A stretch of DNA of 64,000 nucleotides from Kingdonia uniflora (GCA_014058105.1 JACGCM010000627.1:1-64000), one strand, 5' to 3'. Positions 43,084 to 55,984 are shown, counted from the stretch's first letter. A program made the numbers and translations. Notes: a model not told the origin generated them from the sequence alone.

Positions 43084-44489
43084 AGTACTCCTAAACTTGT
43101 CTTTTTCTCGTCCCAAGTAAAATAAAATAATAGCTACTTTCACAGGAAGCGCAATTGCATTTAGCATATGCAACAAGCCTTTAAACCTCCAGGTTTAGCA
43201 TGGTAGACGAGTATTGTCTCGTGAGGGTTTGCAGTGACTATACCCACAAAAGTCAATAATAACATTTTAAACAATTCTAGAATACACATGACTTATTTCC
43301 TGCGAGCTTATCCTTACTTAGTTGTGAGAAAAATATACCAATGAAAAAATCCTTAAACTTGTTATTCTCCCGAGTATACCAAAGAATATTTTAAGTTTAT
43401 CCGAAAATAGAGGTACTACCTCAAGATTAGAAAGGGATTCAAGTATTTTTCTTTAGCTATATTTGAGTGTACAATAAATATAGTTTTATAGCCTAATACG
43501 TTGTCAAGAATAATTTACCCAAATTTTTTCTTACTGGAATAAATTCAACGGCCAGTTCGACAAGTGCCTTAGTCAATTCATCTTCCTAGAATTTTTCTTT
43601 TCTTTTCTTTTCTTTTAAGCCTTTTCTTTTGAGTATATTGTTTCTTAGTGAAACCTCCGTAACAAGGAGTTTTCGGTCGACAATCTCCGCCAGTTGGCTA
43701 AGGTTGTTGGGGTGTGGTGCCCCATCATGACCTAGAATCAAGAATCTCATAAGTAATATTTTATTGTGTTCCTTTCACATAGTTCATTGCCAAAATCGAG
43801 ATTGGTGATAATTTTCCCTCTTTCAGTTCTTAATCATGCGAGTAGCCTTACATCGTGAAAGTTTTTAAAGCTCATATGGTTTTTTTTTTAGTGATGAACT
43901 TATTCTTAGGCAGCTGTCTCCCTTATTGCAAACTATTCCTAACATAAATGCTAAATTTCCTTTATACTGAGCAAAAATCTATTGAAGGTATTAATTACAA
44001 AACTACAATGAAGTGCACGTTTTCAAAATATGCCAAGTTAACTTGAATTAGTCGCTAATAAAAAGAGAGTATATCTAGCTTAAGATAGTTCAAAATATTC
44101 TTGTGTGTACTTAGTACAATTTCAAAATTTAGGCATTTCCATAATATTTATGTCAAGGAAAATCATTTTAAGTGTTTAGAAATTCATCGAAAATAAATCT
44201 TAAATTGTCAAAGTGGCATTATTTCACTTCTCTTCAAAAAACATTTATAGAAATTATTTTCTAGCCCCATACTTAAATGAAACATTGCCCTCAATGTTTG
44301 AGAGAATAAAAAAATTGAGCATAAAAACTGAAATTTCTCACCTGAATATGTCATGGGTTGCCTCCCAAGAAGCGCTAAGTTTATCGTCTTCAACAAGACG
44401 AATCTACCCCTTAACTTAAAAAATTTAATATGATTGGAAGGGTACGAAGTTGAAAAGGTGATGTACCATCCTGGTTACAAATTCTCTTT
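43084..44489 (-). mobile_element. 3' non-coding region of element H
   Basis: Shared with E (50296-51712) and G (62395-63788). Marks on the minus strand: AGCGCTTCTTGGGAGGCAAC near 44360-44382, then ATTCAG/GTGAGAAATT (44332-44346); TTGAGGGCAATGTTTCATTT near 44275-44300; and a (TTTTC) microsatellite near 43596-43616. The first and third motifs are common after pol in Athila-type elements. Confidence 0.6.
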
Positions 44490-46154
44490 CAAAAACCAAA
44501 GAACACCTGAATGGTGATCCTCAATATTAACCCCTAATTGGGCAGATATATTCTCTAAAGACAAGATAGAGTTCAAAACTAATTCTCTATGAAAAAGATT
44601 TTTTCTAAAATATTTGCCTATCATTTGATGATTCCAAGTTGAAAATTTTAGATAAATTAAGAAAAACTATTTTCTTAAAGATAAAGAAAACACATAGCCA
44701 GGGAACATATTTTCCTTTAGAATTTTCAATACAATCATATAATTACTACGTGTTACAGAAAATATTAAGATTGCTGCACAAGTATTTGTCCCCGAAAATG
44801 TACAAGATTCAAAACTCAATTTTTCGGGAAAGATATTTTCTTTAAAAAATTTTAAAACCCCTATATTATCGTCGATATTACAGAAAATGTGATAGGTAGT
44901 TCTGACAAAGCAAGTCCTTGAGGCATCCCCAAAATTTTAATTTTTCAAAAAGATGTTTTCTTTTAGTAGAAGAAAAACTGCATAACATATTAGTGGATGT
45001 GGGGATCGGGGAACAATTGACTCTAACAAACATTTAAAATTTGTGTGCCTAAAATCACAACATAACTCAAGGGACTTATCCTGGCCATTGACATGGATAT
45101 TTATCGGCTTAGTGACATGACCAAGTTGAAACACATTTTCAGATCTAATGATTGTACCATTTCATGAATCTCAGGATTATTCGAGTCCTCCAAATAATTT
45201 AAACATTCATCAACAAAAATGCAACAAGAGTTATCTCCGTACAAGTCCTCAAATTTTTTTATGTTCATGGTACCCCTATTTGGCTCAGGCGATAGAGGTA
45301 TGGATGCTAGAAAGAGAGATGACGAAGGTGACATTGGTTAGGATAAAGATGGAGCTCGTATTTTCTCAAGAATTGATATTGAATTCACAATTCCTGGAAA
45401 TTTGTCATTATCCTCATCATCTGAGAAATCATCTAAGAATTTGGAAAAATGTTCACATGATATCATTTGTGAATTGGTGGGGCTCTATCAGTGAAGGGAT
45501 GGATAATGACATCGGTGGTTGAATGTTGCGGGTGGAATTAGGAGGTGATTGAGAAAGAATTTCATTGAACATGTTAGCCGCTTCCTTTCGAACTTCTTGT
45601 GACATAGGATTGTCGACCTTAAAATGTTCATCTTCTAAATCAATTTCATAATATTGTATCCATTCACCCCACGGGGAAAATATTCCTTACTTATGCTTGA
45701 ATTCATTATTTTCTAAATTACAAGGGAATTTAACTTCAAGTTGTTCTTCTTCATTGTTTAGAAGTTTTTCGTGCTCTATTTTACTCCACGTGGTTGACAA
45801 CTGAGTTATCTGCGTCTCTAACCTTGAGATAGATTGGGTCGTAGAAGTTTGATTCATCAAAGTCTATTGTTGGAATTGTATTATTTGTTGTTGAAATTAT
45901 AATACTTGATCTTGGCTTTCTATTGATTGTTGTATGAAAAGAGAAATGGTGTCTTCCAAAGATGGTTTGAGTGAAGTGGGTGGGAACTGTTTAGATGACT
46001 TAAAGGATTACTGAGACTGTATATAGGAATAAGGTTGGAAAGGTTCCACGTATTGAGAATTTTGGTGATCCCATGATTGAAAATGATTTTGAGGATATTG
46101 TGGGAGGTCAAAATGTGCGCCGTATGAATTTCAATGTTCTTGTATGTACGACAT
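44490..46154 (-). pseudogene. Unknown ORF of element H (gag-tail plus novel C-terminus)
   Basis: The minus-strand ATG at 46154 starts MSYIQEH and the frame can be followed with few stops: Q-rich part, SISRLETQITQLSTTW (45810-45860), MSQEVRKEAANM near 45606, then from 45334 SSLFLASIPLSPEP and FEDLYGDNSCCI, later KPINIHVNGQDKSLEL, and a hydrophobic tail toward 44490. No protease, RT or integrase exists in the element. The first third resembles an Athila gag tail; the rest is a family shared with E and G that I cannot name. Several stops and shifts break this copy. Confidence 0.55.
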
Positions 46155-47663
46155 TTTACACTTAAATTAACACCCAATGCAAAAACAAATCAATCAACCC
46201 TAAAACTATAGCATTTCAACACTTTTTTAGATAAAATAATTGGGTCTCCCCTATATTTTTCTATGCTAAATAATGGATAGGATAACTGAAGGCTTTGGCT
46301 CCAACACTCCTCTGCGTCACTGTGCTAGTACTAGCTTAAAGTAGATGTTTAGTCCTCACGTCAGAGCGAGTCGCCTAATCGTATGTCAGCATTCAAAACT
46401 GTGACGTCGTAAACCTACTACCAGTATTTAGCGGCTCTAGGCTGGGGCCATATCCTATGAACCCGTGTTTATACTCTAGTCCTATTGACCTATTCGTTGG
46501 GGGATGAAATCCTACGGGAATCTTACTACTCCATTTTATTATCAGTTATTTTCAAGTCCGGGACGTTCAATTTTCGTGTGATACGAATTTCTTCGTATCC
46601 CTAATGGGTAGTCCCACTTGTTAGAGAGCTTTTTGGATGATGAAATCCTTCAAGTCTTTAACAGTTTTTGCCTTTACTAATGTTGGAATAAAAAGAAATT
46701 TTAAACACATTAATAGGTCAATCCAAATAGAGTAAATCTTTAATCATAGCAGCGTGTATTTGCACAGTCCATACGACTTTATGTTCCTAGTGCCAGGGGG
46801 GAGCGGATATAAGCCCCTTCTAGATGTCAAGTTTATAGAGGTACTAACCTGCGGAAAGTGTTTCCCAGAGAAGTTGTGGCCACCCCTTCACTTAGGGGGC
46901 GAAGGAAGGAAGCACCCCTTCACTTAGGGGGCACAAGAAAGATTAGATAGAAGCTTGCCACTGAACTTTGAAAATTCTTCATGATCTCTGAGTGCCAACT
47001 TTGTGACTATCCTACAAAACATGAGAAAAAAAATAGTAAACTTGCGACAGCAATATTAATCAAATTTCCAAGTTAATTGTAGTCTATGATGTCCTGATTT
47101 TTAAATACGCATATCTTTCAGCTTAGTTGAGAGAGAGCATTAAATAGTATCAATTTGGAAATATAATTTTGAAAGAAAAAACATTTAAGAAGGAAGTTTT
47201 CTAGAATTTTGCTTCTTTGCTGCACAAAACAAGTGATTAATGAACAGCTGCGTTTTTTATTGAGGCTATTTTTATTGTTGTTTCAAAATGTTGTAACTCT
47301 CAAATGACTAAACAGAAAAATGTGATCTATAGCAATTCGGGAAGGGCCTTGAATTATCTAAAAAATTTGTAACAAACATATTTCCTAATTGTGAAGATTA
47401 GATGGTCAAAAGCCGTGAAACATTCAGGAACACAGCCTTCATTGAAAATTGAGTATGTTTCATCCAATATTACATATCTCCAAAGACGCTTATCATAAAT
47501 AGTGTAATATAATTTATTTGGAAAGAAATCTCATAGATCTAATTATAAAACTAATTGGAAACCTTAACAACTAACCTTGATAGCATACCAACAAGCTAAA
47601 ATAGAAGAAAATAATTTAAAGAAAAGAAATTCGGCATTAAAAAGAAGCGTTTTTACCATTGCC
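46155..47663 (-). mobile_element. Leader of element H
   Basis: Untranslated leader; the block 46240-46960 is shared with E and G. Two hairpin units (minus strand GCCCCCTAAGTGAAGGGG) lie at 46879-46932. Sequence 46990-47650 matches the G leader near 59300-59760. No gene. Confidence 0.6.
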
Positions 47664-47681
47664 TCCCCGGCAACGGTGCCA
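47664..47681 (-). other. PBS of element H (tRNA-Asp)
   Basis: The minus strand reads TGGCACCGTTGCCGGGGA, 17 of 18 identical to the complement of the plant tRNA-Asp 3' end. It follows the LTR end at 47684 and fixes the strand of H. Confidence 0.85.
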
Positions 47682-47683
47682 TT

Positions 47684-48846
47684 TAATAAGAGGATTTTAG
47701 GACCTCTTGAGAAATACTCACTCCAAGTACGATTGTCGAATTGTAGCAAGGATGAGTAGGATCGAATCCACAGGGAGGTTTGGGAAAACAAATACTTTCT
47801 ATGCCGAATTAGGTTTTATAAGAGATAAATCTAAAAAAAAGAAATAACAAGAACAATTAGCAAGAGAATACCTACGACTAGAATTTGGCCCAACCAAAGC
47901 AATAATAGTAATTATGTAGATTTACTAGGCAGATTATTCATGTCAAAAATCCCAGGTAGGTCATCTTCGATGTAAATGTCAATCCTAAATCCATTGTTAG
48001 GCATCTAAGGTTTGGTCAAATTAGATTTTAATTAATTCGATGCGTAGGAGGAATTCTTCAAACAATGGTTAAGCTTGGTCGAATTTATCCTACGAGTTCT
48101 CGTCGTGTTTGCCCTAAAATCAAGTTTAATGGTTATAACACTAGATTTTGGCTAAATAGTCTAAATTCACTTACTAGCTATGGTTAAGCCTAGAAGTAGA
48201 ATATAGCTATTTTAGAAAATTGCAAAAGGGAACTAATCGTAGACCTATAACATAACTATTGTTACTCGGGTAAGGGCTTCCTTCTAGCCATAACTAGAAG
48301 AAATTAGCATTTTATCATTCCCAAGATCATTGCATGAACTAATTAACTATTTACAAAAGAAATTAAAAGAGAGTGTAGACAATTAAATAAAACTAAGTTT
48401 TTATTTCTTCTAAACTTGCCCCAATATGATATGCCCCATTATAATGGGGGGACGGTTCCTTTTATATGAGAAGGAACCCAAATTTAAAACTATACATTAA
48501 ATTGTAAAAAATATTTTCATAATAATATTTTCTAATTTTACAACCAATCACCTAAGATTCTTGTATATAATTCCCTTAAGTGATGTAGAGATCTTTCTTC
48601 ATGGAAACTCTTGCATATATATTAAGTATAAAATATCCTTAAGGATCTTCGATGCAATATATTATTTGATCTTATTCTCCAAGAATAATTAGGTATATAT
48701 TTCATCAATCTTGAGACCAAATATATTGTGTCTTTGACTTTTTGTGTTATAAACTGCTGAAGACATTTTTACTTGACTTTAAGAGCTTGGTCTCAAATAT
48801 CCATCTCCAATAGCTGCAATCAAACCAACCTACATAAGTACCAAAA
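47684..48846 (-). mobile_element. 5' LTR of element H, outer end missing
   Basis: Homologous to 41853-43083; its first about 60-70 bases (minus strand) are missing, and at 48846 it runs into sequence that matches an H-type 3' non-coding region in the same direction. Confidence 0.7.
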
Positions 48847-49465
48847 ATATACCATGACTCATTTCCTGTGAACTTATCCTTACTTTGTTGTCACAAAGAT
48901 ATTCAAATAAAAAAATCCTTAAACTTGTTATTTTCCCAAGTATACCAAAGAATATTTTAAGCTTATTCGAAAATAGAGGTATTCTCTCAAGATTAGAAAT
49001 AGATTCAAGTATTTTGCTTTAGCTATATTTGAGTATAGAGCAAAAATAGTTTTATCGTCTAATACGCTGTCAAGAATAATTTACTCAATATTTTTGGTAG
49101 TCTATTTCTTACTGAAATAAATTCAACGGTCATTTCGACAAGTGCCTTAGTCAATTCATCTTTCTATAATTTTTCTTTTCTTTTCTTTTCTTTTCTTTTA
49201 AGCCTTTTCTTTTGAGTATATTTTTTCTTAGTGAAGTCTTCGTAACAAGGAGTTTTCGGTCGTCAATCCCTGCCAGTTGGCTAAGGTTGTCAGGGTGTGG
49301 TACCCCATCATGACCTAGACTCAGGATTCTCATAAGTAATATTTTATTGTGCTTCTTTCACATAGTTCATGGCTAAACTCGTGATTGGTGATAATTATTC
49401 TTCTTTCAGTTCTTAATCATGCAAGTAGCCTTGCGGCGTAAAAGTTTTTAGAACACATTTGGTTT
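48847..49465 (-). mobile_element. H-type 3' non-coding fragment, inverted relative to 50900-51540
   Basis: It matches 43285-43880 (same strand) and the reverse complement of 50900-51540, including the (TTTTC) run (49168-49198). Sitting outside the 5' LTR of H, it may be the remains of a second H copy in tandem, joined by recombination with loss of the LTR start. It ends at the point where E resumes. Confidence 0.55.
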
Positions 49466-50295
49466 TTTTATCCCAACAAGTGTCACCTTATTTATCTCAC
49501 TTTCTTGAGTCCATACCACCATCGCTTGAGCCTAATGGGGGTACCATGACCATAAATGATTTTGAGGATTTGTATGGAGTTAACTCTTATTGCATTTCTG
49601 CTGATGAATGTTTAAATTATTTTGAGAACTCGAATGATCCCGAAATTCATAAAATGGTACAATCATTAGCACCAGAAAATGTGTTTCAAATTTGTCATGT
49701 CCCTAAGCCAATGAATATCTACGTCAATGGTCAAGATGAGTCCCTTGAGATAAGCTGTGATTTTAGGCACACAAATTTTAAATATTTATTAAATTCAATT
49801 GTTTCCCAATCCTCACATCCAAAAATATATTATATATATTTTTTTCTATTACTAGAAAACATCTTTTTGAAAAATTATAATTTTGATGATGCCTCACTGA
49901 CTTGCTTTACCATAACCACTTATCACAATTTTTGGAATATCAACGATAATATCTTTCCAGGAAAATCGAGTTTCGAATCTAGTACATTTTCGGGGAAAAA
50001 TACTTGTATACCAATCTTATTATTTACTGCAACACGTTGTAATTATATAATTGTATTGAAAGTTTTAAAGGAAAATATGTTCCCTGGGTATGTGTTTTCT
50101 TTATCTTGGAGAAAATGGTTTTTCTTTATTTGTCTAAAATTTTCAACTTGGAATCATCAAATAATAGGCAAAGTTCTTAAAAAAAATCTTTTTCATAGAG
50201 AATTAGTTTGGAACTATCTCTGGTTTTTGCAGAATATATCTGCCCGTTTAGGGGCTAATATTGAGGATCACCATTCAGGTGTTCTTTGGTTTTGA
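49466..50295 (+). CDS. Unknown ORF of element E, C-terminal part (278 codons open)
   Basis: The frame is open from 49459 to TGA; the E-derived part starts at about 49466 with SPYLSHFLESIPPSLEP. Then come MTINDFEDLYG, DECLNYFENSNDPEI, KPMNIYVNGQDESLEISCDF, and a hydrophobic/aromatic C-terminus ending SGVLWF. It matches the H and G ORFs. An ATG at 49549 (MTINDF) lies at the most conserved start. No known catalytic motif is seen. It is the longest open reading frame in the window, which may reflect recent insertion or constraint. It probably was one ORF with 41521-41852 before H inserted. Confidence 0.5.
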
Positions 50296-51712
50296 AAGTG
50301 AATTTGAAACCAGGATAGTACATCACCTTTTCAACTTTGTACCCTTTCAGTCATATTGGAAATTGAAAGTCTAGGGGCACATTCGTCTGGCTTAAGATGG
50401 TAAACTTAGCGCTTCTTGAGAGGCAACCCATGACACATTCAGGTGAGAAATTCTAGCTTTCATCCTCCATTTTTTTATTCTCTCAAACATTGAGGGAAAT
50501 GTTTCATTTAAGTTTGGGGGAAGAAAACCATATCTTTAAATATTTTTTGAAGAAAAGTGAAATAATGACACTTTGAAAATTTATGATATATTTTTGACGA
50601 ATTTCTAGACACTTAAACTGATTTTACCTTAACATAAATATTATGAAAATGCCTAAATTTTAAAATTATACCAAGTATACACTAGAATATTTTGGACTAT
50701 CTTAAGCTAGATGTACTATCTATTTATTAGTGACTAATTCAAGTAAAGTTGGCATATTCTAAAAATGTGCACTTCACTATAGTTTTGTAATTAATACCTT
50801 CAATAGATTTTTTCTTAGTATAAGGGAAATTTAGCATTTATGTTAGGAATAGTTTACTACAATGGAGGCAACTGCCTAAGAATATGTTCATTCCTATGAA
50901 AAAAAAAACCAAATATGTTCTAAAAACTCACGCTGCAAGGCTACTCGCATGATTAAGAACTGAAAGAAAAAAAATTATCACCAATCATGCGTTTAACCAT
51001 GAACTATGTGAATGGAGCACAATAAAATTTTAATTGTGTGAATTCTGAGTCTAGGTCATGATGTGGTACCATACCCCGGTAACCTTAGCCAACTGGCAGG
51101 GATTGTCAACTGAAAACTCCTAGTTATGGAGGCTTTACTAAGAAACAATGTACTCAAAAGAAAAGGCTTGCAAAGGAAAAGAAAAGAAAATTTTTAGGAA
51201 GATAAATTGACTAAGGGACATGTCAAACTAACTGCTGAATTTATTCCAGTAAGAACTAGACTACCAAAAAAAATTAAGTAAATTATTCTTGACAACGTAT
51301 CAGGCAATAAAACTATTTTTACTATATACTCAAATATAGCAAAAGCAAAATATTTAAATCTCTTTCTAATCTTGAGGTAGTACCTCTATTTTTGGATAAG
51401 CTTAAAATATTATTTGGTATACTTGGGAGAATAACAAGTTTAAGGATTTTTTCATTGGTATATTTTTGTCTCAACTAAGTAAGGATAAGTTCATAGGAAA
51501 TGAGTCATGTGTATTCTAGAATTATTTAAATTTTCATAATTAACTTTTGTAGGTATAAATACTGTAAACCCTCACGAGACAACACTCATCCACGCGGCTA
51601 AACCTAGAGGTTTAATGGCTTGTTGCATATACTACATACAATAGCGCTCCCTGCGAAAGTGGCTATTATCATATTTTACTTGGGAAGAGTAAAAATCAAG
51701 TTTGGGGGTATT
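50296..51712 (+). mobile_element. 3' non-coding region and PPT of element E
   Basis: GCGCTTCTTGAGAGGCAACC at 50409-50428, then ATTCAG/GTGAGAAATT (donor-like, GT at 50443), a TTGAGGGAAATGTTTCATTT motif near 50500, and the PPT AAGTTTGGGGGTATT at 51698-51712 directly before the LTR. No gene. Confidence 0.65.
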
Positions 51713-52058
51713 TGAGGAGTGCATAATTATGACATTTTTAATATACCTGAACATGTATTTTAGTCGTCCATTATGGTTAATTTTGGGTACTTATGTACGT
51801 TTGTTTGATTACAACTATTGGAGATGGATATTTGAAACCAAGCTCTTAAAGTAAACTAAAAGTGTCTCCAGCAGTTCATAGCACAAAAAGTCAATGACAC
51901 AATATATTTTGTTTCAAGATTGAAGAAATATATACACAAATATTCTTGGAGAATAATATAAAAGAATATATTGCATCCAAGATCCTTGAAGATATTTTAT
52001 ATTAAAGATATATGCAAGAGTTTTCATGAAGAAAGATTTCTACATCACTAAAGGAAAT
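51713..52058 (+). mobile_element. 3' LTR of element E, first 346 bp
   Basis: TGAGGAGTGCATAATTATGAC start, homologous to the H LTR start, cut at 52058 by insertion of F. The last five bases (GAAAT) would be the F target site; the other side lies outside the window. Confidence 0.7.
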
Positions 52059-52740
52059 TGTGAGGGCTTATTTTTAATCCTCATACTGAGTCTGATATTT
52101 GAACTCACATAGCTCGAGTAAACACACTGATAACCAACCAAGAACTAAAAGCAAGGAGATCGCAGTGCAAACTTCCTTACATACAGTTCAAAGATATCAA
52201 AGTATCCTAGGACTTCGCACTACAGAAGATACTCCTCCACATATCAACAGGTCGTATGTATGCAAACATCAGAAGAGATCGTATCTTCCCAATGGTCTGA
52301 AGTTAAAGCTAAAGAATATTAATAGATTTATTATAGATTAACATATATGAAGACGTTACAGAAGACCATTATGAAGACTCATCAAAACCTGATATTGTAA
52401 CGTCCCTCTTCAATGTAACCAGCGGTCATATTATAAGACCTATAAAAAGAAACCTGGAGATCAAGATCCAGGATGGCTATTATTACCTAGAGAGAGCTCT
52501 GAGAGAAAGTCAACCCTACAAAAAACTCAGAAACATGATCTCTTTCTCTCTTTGTAATGGCTAGCATATATATAAAAGCACCACTCTTTCAGAAACCCTC
52601 AGGAGATGTCGTGGCTTTTAACCTATTCAAGGATTTTCCATGCTAAATCACGTGTCAATTACTTTTAGTTATCAACCACTATTCTATATTTCAAAGGCGT
52701 AAAGAATTATTTTTGGTCTCTACGAAAATAGGCTATTACA
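52059..52740 (+). mobile_element. 5' LTR of element F (Tat-like gypsy)
   Basis: TGTGAGGGC start and GGCTATTACA end (682 bp), the same end as the D LTR. It includes GACCTATAAAAAGA near 52437 as a TATA candidate. It is followed by PBS and gag. Confidence 0.75.
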
Positions 52741-52762
52741 TTTCGCACCGTCTGTGGGAAAC
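52741..52762 (+). other. PBS region of element F
   Basis: TTTCGCACCGTCTGTGGGAA directly follows the LTR, one or two changes from the TTTGGCGCCGTCTGTGGGAA usual after plant Tat LTRs. Which tRNA it pairs with was not determined. Confidence 0.6.
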
Positions 52763-52829
52763 GAAGCATACACTCAGCATTCCTAAATCTAGTTTTTACC
52801 GCATTCACTTTTGAAAGATAGAAAATCAA

Positions 52830-54033
52830 GAAAAATCACACCGCGACCTGCTTGACGCGGCTGAAGGAGTCACAGATTTGCGAGCAACTATGCAAGCAGA
52901 AGCTGAACGATGAATAGAGCTAGAGAAACAGCTCTCCAGCATGTAGGAAACAATCAGAGTGCTTTAAGCTCAAATAACAGCAAATCCGCGACAACAGAAC
53001 GCTCTGCCTACAGCCTCGAGGATATCAGTCCATGATCGCCTGGGATATCGAGGCCGAAATATTGCACTTCCTCACATTCTGCAAGAGCTAGTCCTACCTC
53101 GGAGTCACATCAATCCACAATTACCTGCTGGAGCGGTAATAGATCTATAACAACAGGAGGTGCAAAATAGGGAAAAACCTTGAGTTTCAGTCTATGACCC
53201 TATGGGAGAAGCAGCAGGAGGGCATAATTCTGCGGGAAGACCAACAACAAAATGAGCTGTCACGTCTCGCCTACATCTCACTCCAGAGCAGGTGGACCGG
53301 CGCATCAAAGAGCTATTAGGCGCTCAAATACACACTACAACAAATAGCTATCCTAAACTACAGAAGAGCCCACTCGCTCAAGAGTTGCTAGATGAGGAAG
53401 TGCCCACCAGTTTTCATACTCCTAAGATCCAGAAATACAAGGGGGGAGATCCTGTGGAACACGTCCAAGAATTTAAAGATTCTTTGGGACTGTACTCGAC
53501 ATCTAACCACATCCTCTGCCGCCTCTTTCCAACCAGTTTGAAAGGAGAACCTCTACGATGGTTCCACACACTCAACGAAGGATCTATCTTCACTTTCGAA
53601 CAACTTTGCGAACTATTTGTCAAAAACTATTCGCACAATAATGACAAGGACGAGAGTCTTTACTTTTTGTTCAGCCTTAAGCAGGTGCTGGATGAAAAAT
53701 TAAAAACATTTACCAGGAAATTTTTTTGACTAGCCCAGAAAATTGACAACCTCGACAGAAAATCACAATCTCTGTCTTCACCAATGCTTTAATCGCGGAT
53801 GGACGAGTCAAAGAGCACCTGGTCCACAACAAACCATTGATGTTAGAGGACATGATAGAGAAGGTTAACACCTTTATCGACCTTGAACAACTGTCAACTG
53901 AGAGGTCAAGACCTCAACGTACCTCCCTACCAACAAAAGGCCATCCTGACGAACGAACCCATAACAACATTAAAGACTATAGAGGTGATAAGAAGCGATT
54001 CAAATCCAATGATAATCAAGGATACCAAGGGTA
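52830..54033 (+). pseudogene. Gag of element F
   Basis: A broken N-terminal part (ANLRATMQAEAE-like), then 145 open codons from 53292 with RRIKELLGA, FHTPKIQKYKGGDPVEHVQ, ILCRLFPTSLKGEPLRWF and SIFTFEQLCELFVKNY (retrotransposon gag domain), then a shift and MLEDMIEKVNTFIDLEQ with a basic tail ending near 54033. It matches D gag. Confidence 0.75.
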
Positions 54034-54439
54034 AAAGAAACCAATTCCGTGTATGCCACAGTTAACAACTACTCTTGCAAACTTGCACCTGCTAATACAA
54101 AAGGATGAATGTTTCAGAACTGCAAATATTCTTACACCCATACCAGGAAAGCCATACTGCATTCACCACCAGATTAAACATTATGACATGGAGTGATGTT
54201 TCGCATTAATATTTTTTCTTCAAAATATATTTGCACAAGATCGAATACTGGAGTATATTGTTAACATCGAAAGTTATAAGGATGACAGCTACAAGACTGA
54301 CGCCAAGATCGTCCAAGTTGATGAAAGAAATGAAGAAAAACACCTGTATTTCATCGAAACTTAGACAATCAACAACTCCAGCAAGTCCAAGCGTAGGCGC
54401 GTCGGACATTGCCATGATCTGACAATGGTAGACAAAGAA

Positions 54440-54960
54440 GCTCATTTGTTGCCAAAATCCAGCAATCGGTGAGCTGGGAATTCTTTCGAGGACTGTGACG
54501 TCCGTCACGTCAACTTTCAGCACCAAGATACACTTGTAATCATGTTAAAGATGAAGAACATAGTTCTACATACGATGATGGTAGATACCAGCAGAAGCAT
54601 CGAACTAATTTTCCAGAGTACGATCGACCAAATGGGCTTAGCAGACAAGGTCGAACCAAGTGACATCAATTATCTCTAGATTCAATGGCTATATGGAAGA
54701 ATGTGTAGGGAAAATCACACTTCCCATCACAACTAAGCCAGTCACATTGGACATAGTTTTCTACGCCATCAAAGCCAAATCCCGTTACCTGGGAATCATG
54801 GGATGACCATGGTTACATAACATGAATGTTATTCCCTCCACATATCATCAGGCATTACAGTTCGATTGGAATGGAGGGATCTACGACAGAGGAAGCCAAA
54901 ACTTTGCTCGAGTTTGTGATAATACTGTTTCTGTTGAAACTAAGCAAGCTGCAGCAACTC
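54440..54960 (+). pseudogene. Aspartic protease of element F, active site changed
   Basis: VDTSRSIELIFQ near 54580 corresponds to IDTGCSIELLFQ in D; the active-site Gly is Ser. Then a frameshift and GKITLPI, VFYAIKAKSRYLGIMG. Region 54034-54440 links gag and protease and is broken. Confidence 0.65.
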
Positions 54961-55001
54961 CTGCATAGCAATTACAACAGTCAATTCAAGCAGAACCCCA
55001 G

Positions 55002-55860
55002 TTGCCAGACGTCAAACCAACAGAGTACATTGAGATTAGTGGCATGAACAGGGGAACTCATATTGGAACTCTCTTAAGAACGGAGGAGCACTCGTACCTC
55101 ATACAACTCCTCACAGAGAACAGTAACGTCTTTACATGGACGTTTTATGAAATGCCAGGGATCGATCCAGCTATAGCATGGCACAAGCTAGGGTTGAAAG
55201 ATAATGCAGAACCGGCCAAACAAAAGCAACGGACTCTAGCGCCAAGACTGCAAGACGAAGTAAATAAAGGTATCGACAAATTGATTAAGGTCGGTTTCAT
55301 TCGCAGAGCTATTTACCCAGACTGGATATCAAACATTGTCGCAGTCCCAAAAAAGAATGGTAAAATCAGAGTCTGTATTGATTTCACAGATCTCAACAAG
55401 CATACGCCGAAAGATAGCTTTCCACTTCCAATCATCAATCACCTGCTCAACTCTACAGCAAGGCACAAACTCCTTTCAATGATGGACATAGCATTTGGAT
55501 ATAATCAGATACCACTTCTTCCTGAAGATCAAGACAAGACTGCGTTCATCACCGAATAAGGTTTATATTGCTATAAAGTCATGCCTTTCGGCCTGAAAAA
55601 TGTTGGAGCTACCTATCAGAGATTGATGATACAAATGTTCAAGAACCATCTCGGTAAAACAATGGAGGTCTACATTGATGATATGCTCTACAAAAGTCTT
55701 AAGAAAGAGAACCATCTCACTGATTTGCGAGCAACTTTCAAGATTTTGCGATCTTACATGATGCGTCTGAATCCCGATAAATGCCAGTTCGGAGTGTAAT
55801 CCAATTTTTTTTAGGCCATCTAATCAGCAAAGAGGGATTGAAGTTGACCCATCACGTATA
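55002..55860 (+). pseudogene. Reverse transcriptase of element F
   Basis: 185 codons are open (55002-55559) with FYEMPGIDP, KQKQRTLAPRL, NGKIRVCIDFTDLNKHTPKD and MDIAFGYNQIPL; one TAA at 55557 stands where D has Tyr. Then MPFGLKNVGATYQRLM and VYIDDMLYKS (catalytic YIDD intact) to 55799. It is nearly intact apart from the nonsense change. Confidence 0.85.
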
Positions 55861-55984
55861 CGAGCTCTCTTGGCTATGCCATCACCAAAGACAAAGAAAG
55901 ACGTTCAGAAGCTAGCCGAGAAGATTGCAGCACTAAACAGATTCGTATCCAAATCTTCAGATAGATGTTGACCTTTATTCGATC

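Noticed and set aside
43596..43616. TTTTC microsatellite as a functional element
   Set aside because: Also at 49168-49198 with different length; ordinary length-variable simple repeat within the H-type 3' region.
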